Assembly (NCBI GenBank): GCA_963576475.1
Contig: OY754968.1
Span: forward strand, 11,555,607-11,619,606
Origin: Molanna angustata
Taxonomy: Eukaryota > Arthropoda > Insecta > Trichoptera > Molannidae
Direction: 5' to 3'
Length of the DNA stretch: 64,000 nt
Made by a program: the position numbers and the translations under genes. Under the pieces are notes generated by a model. That model ran no database searches. It was not told the origin of the DNA and worked only from the letters and a program-made list of their open reading frames with translations. Below are positions 24,691-35,032 of the stretch, in pieces. Positions within the stretch are counted from its first letter, which is position 1, and each line of letters begins with the position of its first letter.

Positions 24691-25548
24691 AGTGCGTGAT
24701 TTGATGTATGCAGACGATAAAGTCCTGTTAGCAGAAAGCGTGGAAGAGTTACAGTATCTAGTAAGCATGGTATAATATGAAGGATGCATAGAGTACGGAC
24801 TGAGGATGAATGCTAGCAAATCAAAGGTAATGGTCTTTGAAAAGTGTGAAAGCAGAATATCGTGTCAAATAAAAGTAGAGAATGAATGGCTTGAACAAGT
24901 CGACGAATATGTTTATCTGGGAAGCATATTCCAACAGAATGGACGGCCTGATAAGGATATTGAAAGAAGAGTTATGGCAGGAAACAGAGTGAATGGAGCA
25001 CTTAAACCAGTTATGAATGATCGTAACGTATCAAAGGAAGCTAAAGTTGCCATTCATAACGCAATTGTAGTGCCAACCTTGATGTATGCAAGTGAAACCT
25101 GGACATGACAGAAGTCGCATGAAAGTAGAATATATGCAGTGGAAATTAGATCGTTCAGAATAATTTGTAATAGAACGATGTATGATAGAGTTAGAAATGA
25201 GGTCACCAGGAAAGAATGTAAGATGAAGAAAGATGTAGTAACTAGAATGAAAGTTAACACACTTAGATGGTTTGGTCACGTGGAAAGAATGAATGAAGAA
25301 CGCTTGACGAAAAAAATATATATGGCTGACAGGAATGGAAAAAGAGGTCGGGGGCGCCCAAGAAAAGGATGGCACGACCATGTGAACGATATTCTGAAAG
25401 AAGGAAATGTTAGAAGTCTGAACAATAGAAGAACATGCATGAGACGTAGCATGAATGTTGACGAGGCGGTGAATGTATGTCAAGATAGAATAGTGTGGCG
25501 TTCTCTGCCTACCCCGCGAGGGACATGGCGTGATGGTATGTATGTATG
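24691..25548 (+). pseudogene. LINE-C, 5'-truncated non-LTR retrotransposon
   Basis: The translation starts with RDLMYADDKVLLAESVEELQ (YADD catalytic box), then MNASKSKVMVFEKC, DEYVYLGSIFQQNG, NAIVVPTLMYASETWT, a stop (TGA at 25106), then VNTLRWFGHVERMNEERLTK and RGRGRPRKGWHDHV. It ends LPTPRGTWRDGM in a GTAT-repeat tail (25533-25555). This is RT palm end, thumb and the C-terminal GHVxRM/RGRPxxxW region. It carries stops at about 24772 and 25106. A partial second copy is at 38440-38771 plus 40143-40195. Confidence 0.9.
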
Positions 25549-25639
25549 TATGTATATATGTACCTTTAATTTTTTTCATAGTAATTATATCCCACAGGTG
25601 AGTATTCCCCACAACTGCAATATTTAAATCAAATTTTTC

Positions 25640-26720
25640 AGGTAAGAGTTAGAGATTAGAGCTAGATACTATATTTAACTGTAACATCTACCCATTCCTT
25701 TTACTTTATCTAATTTGTATTCAGTGAAATACCTAGAAGGTATATAAGAAAAAAAAATAAATAAGAAAGTTACTCTTTCAGTGGACAATGTAACTTCTGT
25801 CCTTCAATTTACTTACCGTTACATTGATAAAAATAAAAAAAAACAGGAAAATTTCTTACAAATAACCAAAAATATATTTTCAACACAATGAACATAGTCG
25901 ACTTGTATTTAAGTAGACATATAACATACATATCTGACGGATAAGAAAAAAATCAAATTTATTAAAAATGTTAAAATTATAATAACAAATATTTATCGTT
26001 TGCACGTATTGACCTTCAACTTCAGATGGCTGTCACATTTCATAAAAAAATATACGTTATGAAGCAATAAATATTAGGGAACACAGCGCATAACTATAAA
26101 ATTAACGACTTATATTCAATTATTCAAACCATGAAACTTATGGAGTCGACGAATAAACACATAACTTAAAAATAAAAACACTATAAATAAATTTTATGCG
26201 ATATAAATCATAAATATTTGAATAGGTGAGATAGTAAAATGTGTGCTTTAATGGTTTAAAAAAACTTGTTTTGGTTTATATACATACAACATAATATGAT
26301 GTATACGGTTAACGACTTTGGAATGAGAATAATACATTTTTAAAGGACATCATGATATTTGTTTCTGATAAACTATAATTTTGTTAGTAGTAAATTGTAC
26401 ACAATATTAAATAAACTGTAAACAGTAAACTGTACACAATATTTAATAAACTGAAAACAATATTTAATATTTAAAATCAGGTACCAACTTACTAGTTTAT
26501 TTTTACTTACAGTATTTATAATTTCATTAGGTATAGGTTTTCCCCCTACTAAATTTTATATATAACTATATGCAATGTTTTATTTTATTTACAAGGATGT
26601 GAATTAATAACTACATTGATGTTTAGCTCAGTAGACTTATCAGTCTAATCAAGCCATGAAGATTAATAATTCTATGCTTTTAAGAATAATAACGTATTAA
26701 TCAATACGTTATGAAGCAAT
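25640..26720. other. AT-rich DNA, no gene seen
   Basis: Holds a local imperfect tandem duplication at 26396-26475 (ACACAATATT/TTAATAAACTG units). The string ACGTTATGAAGCAATAAATA occurs at about 26056 and again at about 26706. Confidence 0.45.
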
Positions 26721-26726
26721 AAATAT

Positions 26727-26925
26727 AGACAATAGATGGACGAAAAGACTGGTGGAGTGGAGACAAAGAGGCGACAAGAGACCACATAGGCGATCACCTA
26801 ACAGATTGATGGACGATATTAAAGATTTGTTGGAACACAGTGGATGGGAGTCGCACAGGAGAAGTGGAGGAGAGGGGAGGCCTATGTCCAGCAGTGGGCA
26901 AACACAGGCTGATGATGAAGATTAA
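26727..26925 (+). pseudogene. RTE-type LINE 3' end
   Basis: One frame reads RWTKRLVEWRQRGDKRPHRR then SPNRLMDDIKDLLEHSGWES. It then runs through GGCCTATGTCCAGCAGTGGG, which in another frame gives the usual AYVQQW-like end, followed by GGCTGATGATGA. This is the very common C-terminus and TGA-repeat tail of insect RTE-clade LINEs. It is severely 5' truncated and frameshifted near the end. Confidence 0.82.
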
Positions 26926-26980
26926 AAAATGTATACATCAATACTCAATCTTAATCTTAATCTATTATTTATTTATCTAT

Positions 26981-27233
26981 GTCGGCCTTCATGGATCAGT
27001 TGGTTGGGTATCTGACTGCTGATCTAAAGGTCCCGGGTTCGATTCCCGGTGGAGACACAGTTTTTAATTGCGTTTTCAGTCTGGATCTGTGAGACGATTA
27101 ATATCGTAAGTCTCCAGAATGTGGCAACTTGTTATTGGGTGCGTGTTAAATTAATATTTGACATAGTACCTGTTAGTTGCCCGAGAAGTAATAAATAATA
27201 ATAATAAATTATAATAATAATAATAATATATTC
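26981..27233 (+). mobile_element. tRNA-derived SINE, near full length
   Basis: The tRNA-like head starts GTCGGCCTTCATGGATCAGT. It includes the TATCTGACTGCTGATC anticodon-arm region and a good B box (GGGTTCGATTCCCGG). The body is GGAGACACAG..CAGTCTGGATCTGTGAGACG, ..CTCCAGAATGTGGCAACTTG.. and the end GTTGCCCGAGAAG. It is followed by a TAA-rich tail (27188-27233). This is the most complete plus-strand copy. Confidence 0.9.
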
Positions 27234-27408
27234 GATTTTAAAAATCATTCTATGTTTTTAAGATTAATAACGTACCTATTTAGATGTATAGAACAATATA
27301 ATAAAAATTCATTGTGTTTAAAGTTTAGTATGAAATCGCCATCAATTTTGGTATTTAAAATAATTGATTAATTAATTTTATAGGAAATTTTTTAACATCT
27401 TAATAAAG

Positions 27409-27725
27409 ATGATGTTAGAATATTGTAGGAGAACCGGTAAACCAAGGCACCTGCAGGGCTTACGACCTGTCGTCGGCTGGTTTACGTGTCATCAAGCACC
27501 ACAATACATTCAAGAGTGTGTAAGAGAAAAAATCTCTCTGGGAGGCATCTCACTCTCAGGTTATTTGAATCACAGAGTGACAACTCCCTAAACGTGTTAG
27601 ACAGAGTCAACAAAGCGACTTACTATAACCGATGCTTTGGTGTGAGCGGTCCAATTAAGTGGAATGCACTGCCTCCAGATGTCCTCCGCTTAAGGTCTGA
27701 AAATAGCTTTGTTTCGTAGAGCAGC
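27409..27725 (+). pseudogene. CR1/Jockey-like LINE C-terminal fragment
   Basis: Two adjoining frames give CHQAPQYIQECVREKISLGG, LNVLDRVNKATYYNRCFGVS and GPIKWNALPPDVLRLRSENS. The pattern (Y/F..F...GP.xWNxLPxxVR...S...F) is the C-terminal end of many CR1/Jockey-type RT polyproteins. A frameshift lies near 27590. No RT motif remains. Confidence 0.72.
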
Positions 27726-27826
27726 ACATAACTAAACTATCAGCGCCCTTGGAATGATCTTGAATCATTAAACGACGCTATATCAAATACCATATTAGGT
27801 ACCTATTGTTATTGTTATAGATGTCA

Positions 27827-27940
27827 CCAAACATCTTGAACTTTAAGCCGAGAAGGGGGGGCTATTTGCACGTAAACCAACGAAGCAAAAAGACACAAAT
27901 TTGCGCTCTGCGCAACCGGAAGCTCGTTCAAGATGTTTGG
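27827..27940. repeat. Inverted repeat, 14-15-bp arms
   Basis: CCAAACATCTTGAAC at 27827-27841 and its complement at 27926-27940 flank a GC-richer loop. The long minus-strand frame over 27843-28148 spans this and the next repeat and is not supported as a gene. Confidence 0.6.
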
Positions 27941-28069
27941 CGAAAAATATATTCAGTCTTTTCGCGGAGTTACCGGTATAAATAAACCAAACAACAGAGG
28001 AATTCTCAAGTTGTTTAGTAATAAAAATTAAAAATGTGTAATAGTAATTATTATTATTATTATCACTAT

Positions 28070-28470
28070 ATGCGATTGCGCAACGTTCACCAATTACCAA
28101 TGCCTTTTTATTGATTCCCCAATCAATCGACGGAAACACCGTCGCCATCCCAGTGAAGCGGGTATCGGACGCACATAAGAAATAAAAAAAAACAAGTGTA
28201 AAGAATAAAAATAATTAAATGAAATAAATAAATATAATAAATAAATAAACAAATCTATGAAATGACGATTTCTTTTGGACTGTCATCTATTGAGAATTGG
28301 TTTGTAAACAATGAAAGCGATAGTCCTTTTACATGAGAAGACCGTTGCGCAAGCGCATAAAGCGATCACGTTTACCAGGCGTTGACAGGTCGCTAGCTCT
28401 GTAGGAGCCTTGATTTCCTAGTTCTCTTTTAATATTACAAAATCGTCTCTATTGAGATGTCATAAAAATG
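28070..28470. repeat. Dispersed repeat, copy 2 (GTTGCGCAAGCGCA family)
   Basis: Matches 1390-1705 in segments. The outer parts are inverted: TTGCGCAACGTTCACC at about 28076 and CGTTGCGCAAGCGCA at about 28350. The CTATTGAGATGTC end is also shared. The family is unassigned. Confidence 0.6.
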
Positions 28471-28531
28471 TTATGAAAATATCATTGACAGGGAAATAAA
28501 TCCAATGTTTGCGTATATGCAATTATAAAAT

Positions 28532-28845
28532 CAACTGTCGATTTGTTCAAGAGAATTTTATTTTTTCAACATATCGAGATTTGTATGCAGGATCTATATT
28601 TTTCACGGTTTTTCCAACTTTGAAGTAAAACAAACTCCAACATAGAGGCTTCGCAGCATATATGTTCTATATACATGGATTTACTCAGAATTCGGAGTAG
28701 AACATTTAGTGTGTCTGTGTGTCCGTCTCCCCCTTATAACTTTTGTTCCGCTCAATTTACAGAGCCCGAAATTTCAGAATATAATAGATAGTTATAGGCC
28801 TACAAAACTTAATGTAGGCGTATATCTATATATTCTGAAATTGTA
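28532..28845 (+). mobile_element. HINE-6, 5' fragment
   Basis: Starts CAACTGTCGATTTGTTCAAG and runs through GGCTTCGCAGCATATATG, GATTTACTCAGAATTCGGAG and TGTGTCTGTGTGTCCGTC to TTTCAGAATATAATAG. It is truncated in the middle and the microsatellite is short here. Confidence 0.85.
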
Positions 28846-28849
28846 TAAA

Positions 28850-30060
28850 TGTATAGATAAAAACAACACTGACATGCATGTTTCTATTAAGAATAGGTAG
28901 ATACAAAAAAAAAATATAAGAACGTTTTTTAAGGAAGTCATTATATACACGTGCTACCATATCCAGACAACTTATCACATTAAAAACAGTTCAATTTTCT
29001 ATTGTCATTATTTGAAATGGGTAGGTTACCTACATTGTAAATATTTATTGTAACATTGGATATCATTTTTTTGTACAATGAAATTATATTTATTTCTCTA
29101 AATGTATTCAAGCCAACAATCTTCGTGGGTGTCACATTCCAATGGTAACAATAATAATTCCGCTAATGTATATAAATATTAAAAAAATATTAGAAAAATA
29201 ACCAGTCAACCTACACATTCGTCTGCATGTTCAATAATGGGTGTCAAATTCTCAAGACTTGATAGTTTCCGTGGCAAGGTCATTTGTTATTCGGTAATAA
29301 TTTCAATAATATATTTTTAGTGAATTTATAACAGCGATTATGACGTTTATTATCAAGTTTCCTGTTCAACATTGACTCGCCTTACCTACATTTTACGACA
29401 CTTATCGACCGACAACATTTAATATGACAGATTTATGATTGAAATATAAAATGCGAGAGCATAAATATCGGGATGGATGGTTGTGAATTAGCAAATGTTA
29501 TTATTATTATTTATTTGATTGAGTACTAATGGCCTAATGGTACGAGACACGAATGATCTGTAATAATCTATGGAATGTGACGGAATGTTTTTTTTATTCT
29601 GAAATAAGATTAATTCTTTGAATAATTGAAAATAAACAAGGATTAAAATTTCGAAATCAAGAATTAGTTTACTATTTACATGGCGATATGTTGAATTAAT
29701 AGGATATGAAAAATTTGTTAAATCCCAACAGTGTAAAATTCAACGTTGCCGCAGCTGTGAGTGTATAGATAGTATTTTTTTTATTTGATTGCATAGAAAT
29801 TGAACCTAACCAGCCTATCAGATTTTACGTCGAAATAATAGGTACATGACATAATCATGAAACTTTTTACGTATTGTTTTTAAATTTTGTTCTGAGAGTT
29901 TTATTTTTTTTTGAGAAGTATAAAAAAATCTTTATTTTAATTATTGTTCTTAAAATTTTATTCTGAGTAGTTTTAGTATTTTGGTATTTTTTTCTCAAAT
30001 TTTTTTTTAAGAAATTTTTGTAAATGCTCACATGATCGTTGAACTTATATCAATAAAAAA
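28850..30060. other. AT-rich DNA, no gene seen
   Basis: No supported feature. Confidence 0.45.
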
Positions 30061-30069
30061 AATAATACT

Positions 30070-30190
30070 GGGATTTTAAGTACCCAGTTTCGATTCCCGA
30101 TAGATACACAGTTTTTAATTGTGTTTTCAATCTGGATCTTAGAGACGATAAATAGGTACCAAAAGTCTCCAGAATGTGGAACTTGTTAGT
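30070..30190 (+). mobile_element. tRNA-derived SINE, partial copy
   Basis: Contains the B-box-like GTTTCGATTCCCGATAG, ACACAGTTTTTAATTGTGTT, AATCTGGATCTTAGAGACG and CTCCAGAATGTGG. The 5' head and the last 60 bp are missing or unrecognisable. Confidence 0.7.
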
Positions 30191-30270
30191 TCACTGAGAC
30201 AATACAAAAAAATCACGGGTTAACGCGTAGAATTATAAGGTAGGTATACCTTATAATCTTCAATAAATCT

Positions 30271-31083
30271 GTGCAACTCCTTGCCTACGCTGATGATATA
30301 GATATCATTGCACGCTCGGAAAATGATTTAAAAATTGCATTTAAAGCCCTGGCTGCATCAGCAAGGAATATGGGGTTGATGGTAAACGAGGGAAAGACAA
30401 AGTATATGCCAGTGCATGAACGTCGAAAACCGCCAGATTTGCGAGTCGACGATTACACATTCGAAACTGTTAGCGAGTTTGTGTACCTCGGTACTATGGT
30501 GACAAGTGACAACAATGTCTCAACCGAAATTAAACGCCGAATAGTGTCCGCAAATCGGTGCTACTATGGGTTGCAGAGGCACATGAAGTCTCGTCACCTC
30601 ACCAGAAAAACGAAAGTCCTCCTCTATAAGACTCTAATTCGGCCAGTACTCTCATATGGATCAGAATGTTGGGCAATCGCTAAATCTGATGAAAGAGCCC
30701 TGGAAATTTTTGAGAGGAAGGTGCTGAGGAGGATCTACGGCCCGACTTGTGACAATGGAGAGTGGCGTATCAGGCACAACTACGAATTGTATGATCTGTA
30801 CAAGGAGGCAACTATAGTGACAGAAATAAGAATAGGAAGACTCAGATGGGCTGGACACGTCCAAAGAATGAGCGAGGAGGACGTCCCAAGACGGATCATG
30901 AATGGTGCACCGGGGGGACGAAGAAAAGTTGGAAGGCCGAAGCTTCGATGGCTGGACGGTGTGGTGAAGGATGCGAACAACATCGGCGTCCATAACTGGC
31001 GCAATGCGTCGCATGATCGACAGTCATGGAGGCGGGCTCTGCAGGAGGCTAAGACACGACCTGGGTTGTGGAGCCACAGATGA
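30271..31083 (+). CDS. LINE-B reverse transcriptase, C-terminal 270 residues (5'-truncated)
   Basis: An uninterrupted frame beginning at the catalytic box (QLLAYADDIDIIARSENDLK, YADD at about residues 6-9). Then EFVYLGTMVTSDNN, RPVLSYGSECWAIAK, ERKVLRRIYGPTCDNGEWR, RIGRLRWAGHVQRM and RRKVGRPKLRWLDGV, ending near SWRRALQEAKTRPG. It covers the RT palm end, thumb and C-terminal region of an RTE/CR1-like non-LTR element. The endonuclease and RT motifs before YADD are absent because the copy is 5' truncated right at 30260. The lack of stops over 270 codons suggests a fairly recent insertion. It is not functional alone. The first Met is not a natural start. Confidence 0.93.
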   Translation: MQLLAYADDIDIIARSENDLKIAFKALAASARNMGLMVNEGKTKYMPVHERRKPPDLRVDDYTFETVSEFVYLGTMVTSDNNVSTEIKRRIVSANRCYYGLQRHMKSRHLTRKTKVLLYKTLIRPVLSYGSECWAIAKSDERALEIFERKVLRRIYGPTCDNGEWRIRHNYELYDLYKEATIVTEIRIGRLRWAGHVQRMSEEDVPRRIMNGAPGGRRKVGRPKLRWLDGVVKDANNIGVHNWRNASHDRQSWRRALQEAKTRPGLWSHR

Positions 31084-31097
31084 TGATGATGATGATA

Positions 31098-34000
31098 GGG
31101 GAGGGTGTCCATGAATCGGACATTTTTGAGAAATGTCTAAGAACTCATTTATTTTTTACACCCCGTGAATAATATTTGTATATTCTCAAATTACGTAGTT
31201 TTAAGCCTTGATATGCACCAGAGAAAAAATTAACAAAATATTTTTTGATGTATATAAATGTAATTTAAAAATATATAAAATCTGTCCGTTTCATGGAATC
31301 GTTTCCATGAAACGGACATAGGGTTCCATGAAGCGGACATAGTAATGATAACACTGTTTGTTGTATGAAAAAAATATGTTTAGTTAAAAAAGTTTGCAAT
31401 GAAACATTTTAATAATCGTTAATGAGATGTACCTACATTACAAATATATATTAAGATTAATAACATAATATAAGTGGTAGAGTGAACAATAGAAATAAAA
31501 ATATAAAAAAATAACAGCAAAAACAAACATATAATAAACGATATAAGTATTTAGTAAAAAAAAAACGTTTTTTAGAAACACTTTTTACAAAAGAAGTTTA
31601 GTGCTCCTTTTACACCACATGTTTCATGTGCCCATATTTGACAGACTTTGCACTTCAACCAATCTTCTTGGCTGGCCGCATATGTTTTATTACACAAAGG
31701 ACATGTGCTATTTTCTTCCGTTGATACTTCATTTTTTCTTTTTTTTATGTTCTTTGGTAACATTTCAAATAACTTATCAGAATCTATTGAGTCTTCACTG
31801 TTATCTGAATTATGTATTGACATATAAGATTCTTCTGAAGTAGTAGAACAGTTTGATGGAATTCGAATGTACTTACGTTTGGAATTTTTTTTTGGTTCAA
31901 CAGCCTTTTTTTAGCCTTTGATTGTTTACTAACGCTTTTCTCTACCAGTTTATCTTTCTCCGGAATATCTGTTATAATTGACGATACGCATTTTTTACGA
32001 TTTTTTTGTACATTTTTTCTTTTTTCTGCCTTAGGTAATGGTCTTATTGTTTCAGGTGTAATTACCACATTCAAATTATTGGTTTTCTCTTGTAGTATTT
32101 CTGAACATAGTTCAACTGGTTGTGAAGTATGTTCTTCTAATGTACTAGGATCAATTGTTATCCTTTCTGATGATGATGTGCTGGGGATTGGTGATGTCAC
32201 ACAAGTAGTTGTATTATTTTCTGTTTCGTCGATTCTATCTGTTACAAATGATGGCAAAAAATCATCATCGGTAAATACATTTTTGTTGATTGGATGAATT
32301 CCAGTTTTGTGAAAACCATTTACGATATTACTTAGTGTAAATCCCGTCAAGAAGGCTTCATTCGCAAATTCTGCGACCTCATATATTGAAACCGTTTTAC
32401 CTGAATTAGACAGCATCCAGTTATTCATGGCAACCTTATATTTGGCCTTAAATGGTCCATACACGCTAACATCTAACGGTTGTAAACGGTGACTGCAATG
32501 AGGTGGTAGGGTCAAAATTGAAATATTATTTTCTCTAGCCATCATAACCACTCCCAATGACAGATGAGATGAATGATTATCCATGATTATCAAACATGGC
32601 GATTCCTCCGTGGGTTTGACGAATTTCAAAAAGTGCTTCATAGCTTCGATAAACAATTCTTCCGTTATCCAGCCACTGGGGTTTGCTAAACCAAGAGATT
32701 CTTTTGGTCCCTTTGACAGCATGACCTCTTTGAAGTAAACCCTCGGGAAGACAAAAGCCGGTGGTATGGTCCCACCTGAGGCATTAACAAACCCAACCAC
32801 AGTGATTAAATTACCCCTTTCGGCGGATGTAATTTGACCAACCTATTTTGATCCACGGGTTGCAATTATTTTAGGTGGATTTGTTACAGTGCTGCATCCG
32901 GTTTCGTCTATATTCCAAATCATATGAGGTTGGAATTTCTTGTTTTGATATAAATGCTCCAATTTATCAAAAAACATTGATATGTTGTGGCGGTTAAACG
33001 AAGTAGCCCTGGACAATGAAGTATTCTCTGGCTTTCGAATCGAAAGTTCTTTATGTCTTGACATAAATCCACGTAGCCAATGCTTTGAAGCCGTCTTCTG
33101 TGGTTCCCATTTCGACACATCAATGTTGTTTGACCGAGCAAACTGATATGCCAGGTCTCTTGCCTGGATAGTCGTCAAACCATGACACATTTTCGATGTT
33201 GTCTTTAAATAATTTTCCAGCATATATTCTAGGTCTACTGAAAATATCTTCCTGTTTCCAATTTTTGGTGCATGAGTATAATTTTCACAATTACCCTTAG
33301 CCTTTTTTATTATATCTGCCAGATATGACTTAGATATCTGAAAGGACTTAGCCGTGGCTCTGATCGAATTTTTTTTCTCCAAGACTTCTCGTACGGCTTC
33401 TTCAATTACCACGTTGGAAGGTCTTAATCTTTTCTTGGGGGCAGACATCATTTTCAGCTGTAGATAATTAAAAAACGCATAAGTTAGAGAAAAAATATAA
33501 TAATAATAATAATACAATTACAAAAGCACAATGTGAATAAAATAATAAACCAAATTATAATTTTTGTCACCCAAATTTCCCAAAAATTATTGTTATTATA
33601 TTTTTAAAATAATAATAAAATTTACATCCACCAGAAAAATAATCAAATTGAAAAAGTGTGTACCCATGAAAAGGACACTAAAATGACCCATGAAACGGAC
33701 GTCCGTTTCATGGGTCATTTTGGTGTCCACTTCATGGACCTCAATGAAATTTCAAATAAATGTGTATAAGTTTATTAATTAACATAATATTCAAACTACT
33801 GCTATATTTTTATTAACCTTAATGTATAAATAATCGAAATATTTAAACAAAAATTTAATTAAATAACAAACTTACGTTTTACAGAGATGGAACACTGGAA
33901 GAAAAATTTACTTTTGCAACACGAAAAACTCGAACACGTCTAATAAGATCAAATTCAGGCGCACGACTGACATGTTTCTGTGGAGTGATGTGGTACTAAG

Positions 34001-34102
34001 CGTGTTCTAGAAATATCGAATAATAGTATTCTAGTTCTAACCGGAACCGAATACTAGCTTATGTCCGTTTCATGGGACGTCCGTTTCATGGGCGTTCTCC
34101 CC
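31098..34102 (-). mobile_element. pogo-type (Tc1/mariner superfamily) transposon, 3005 bp
   Basis: The ends read GGGGAGGGTGTCCATGAA (left) and, complemented, GGGGAGAACGCCCATGAA (right), flanked by TA on both sides. Further copies of CCATGAAACGGAC and its complement lie near both ends (31286-31345, 33663-33735, 34063-34092). It encodes a CENP-B/jerky-like DDE transposase on the minus strand with two disabling changes. It is inserted into the right target duplication of LINE-B. Confidence 0.95.
31572..33451 (-). pseudogene. pogo/tigger-like DDE transposase, one stop and one frameshift
   Basis: It starts MMSAPKKRLRPSNVVIEE. There is a psq-type helix-turn-helix at about residues 15-55 (IRATAKSFQISKSYLADI) and a CENP-B-like second DNA-binding domain at about 85-150 (HWLRGFMSRHKELSIRKPE). 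The DDE core has MIWNIDETGCSTV (first Asp), CLIIMDNHSSHLSL (second) and HRLQPLDVSVYGPFKAKY (third). An amber codon at 32843-32845 interrupts the frame between the first and second Asp, and the same frame continues after it. A frameshift in an A run near 31890-31905 separates the C-terminus, which ends in a zinc-finger-like CPLCNKTYA..WLKCKVCQIWAHETC segment, as in many insect tigger/jerky transposases. The 5' leader probably has an intron from 33875 (GTAAGT) to 33458 (TACAG). The total length of about 626 codons is normal for the family. Confidence 0.93.
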
Positions 34103-34487
34103 TACCTTATAATCTAAGGGTTAACGAAAGTAAACAATTTCACGGATTTAAAGCAGTTGAAAACGTCTTGCTCCATATCCGCCATGATCAGACAACATAC
34201 ATGTTTCGTGTTGTATACCTAATGTCAAATACACAAAGAACAAACAATACTGTAGTGTCACTAAGCGCCATAGCACGCGCTGCTTAACTTTTTATAAAGA
34301 CATGTATTCACTTGCAAGTGAACATGCTCGTGTAATCATTTCATTGTGCTCGTGCTCGTGTGTAGGTATTGATTTTATAAAACTGTACTGTTTTTTTGCC
34401 ACTTACGTTTCGATTAATGTATAAAACTGAATTACAGGACAGAGCAATGATGAATATAGGTACCTATATGATGTTTTATTATTATTT

Positions 34488-35032
34488 TCTTAATTGCATT
34501 TAATAAATTCCACGCATTACCTTAAAACCAAATTCACCTATTTATCTAATCTCGGCTTATCACTTCGATCTGCTGAACGTACTACATTCACTATCCCCAT
34601 TCACAACACTGAATTTTTCAGCTCTTCCTTTGAAGTGCGTTCAGCAACACTCTGGAATAATTTGAGTCCTGATATAACTTCGTCAAACTCGATTTCCATT
34701 TTCAAGAAAAGACTAAAGCAGGGATATGTCTCCGAAAATACCTGATCCTTTTCCTTCCTTCCCTTTGTTACGTATTATTTACCTATCCCTAAACACCCTT
34801 CTTGTTCCTTACAAATCCCATTTTTGTTGTATATTTTATTTATATTTAGTAGTTTTATGTATATTTTATTTGTTCTTTTGTAGCTTTCATTTTTTGTTGA
34901 TGTACATGTATAATTCTGTCACTCTGTAATCTGGTTGGTTGGAAGAAATTGCCTAGTGGCAATAAGCCCGCCAGTGTGCATTATATTTGTTTTTATTATG
35001 AACAAAAAGTAAATAGATAAATAAAATTAAGT
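34488..35032 (+). pseudogene. CR1-like LINE 3' end with stem-loop tail
   Basis: The coding tail reads LGLSLRSAERTTFTIPIHNT, EFFSSSFEVRSATLWNNLSP, then FKKRLKQGYVSENT and a stop at 34743. The 3' UTR includes CTGGTTGGTTGGAAGAAATT, GCCTAGTGGCAATAAGCCCG and CCAGTG, ending in an ATAAATAAA tail. The GAAATTGCC/GGCAATAAGCCCGCC stem-loop is the conserved 3' end of this CR1-like family. A second copy is at 57528-57921. Confidence 0.85.

Larger units (their letters stand above)
30246..34115 (+). mobile_element. LINE-B insertion with 14-bp target duplication, split by pogo
   Basis: ATACCTTATAATCT at 30246-30259 is the left target duplication. The right copy is split: ATA at 31095-31097, then the pogo element and its duplicated TA, then CCTTATAATCT at 34105-34115. 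Removing the pogo element and one TA restores the 14-bp repeat exactly. LINE-B itself is 30260-31094, ending in a TGA-repeat tail. Confidence 0.92.

Noticed and set aside
24559..25612. Long minus-strand frames, including one of 193 codons
   Set aside because: They are antisense to the LINE-C reverse transcriptase, whose plus-strand motifs are unambiguous.
26981..27060. Functional tRNA gene
   Set aside because: A and B boxes are good, but the sequence continues into a shared SINE body and recurs at several loci. The acceptor stem does not close.
30661..31112. Minus-strand frames rich in His and Ser
   Set aside because: Antisense to the intact LINE-B frame.
31572..31823. Independent PHD-finger gene downstream of the transposase
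   Set aside because: The frame continues the transposase C-terminus after an A-run frameshift, and C-terminal fingers of this kind are usual in insect pogo/jerky-like transposases.
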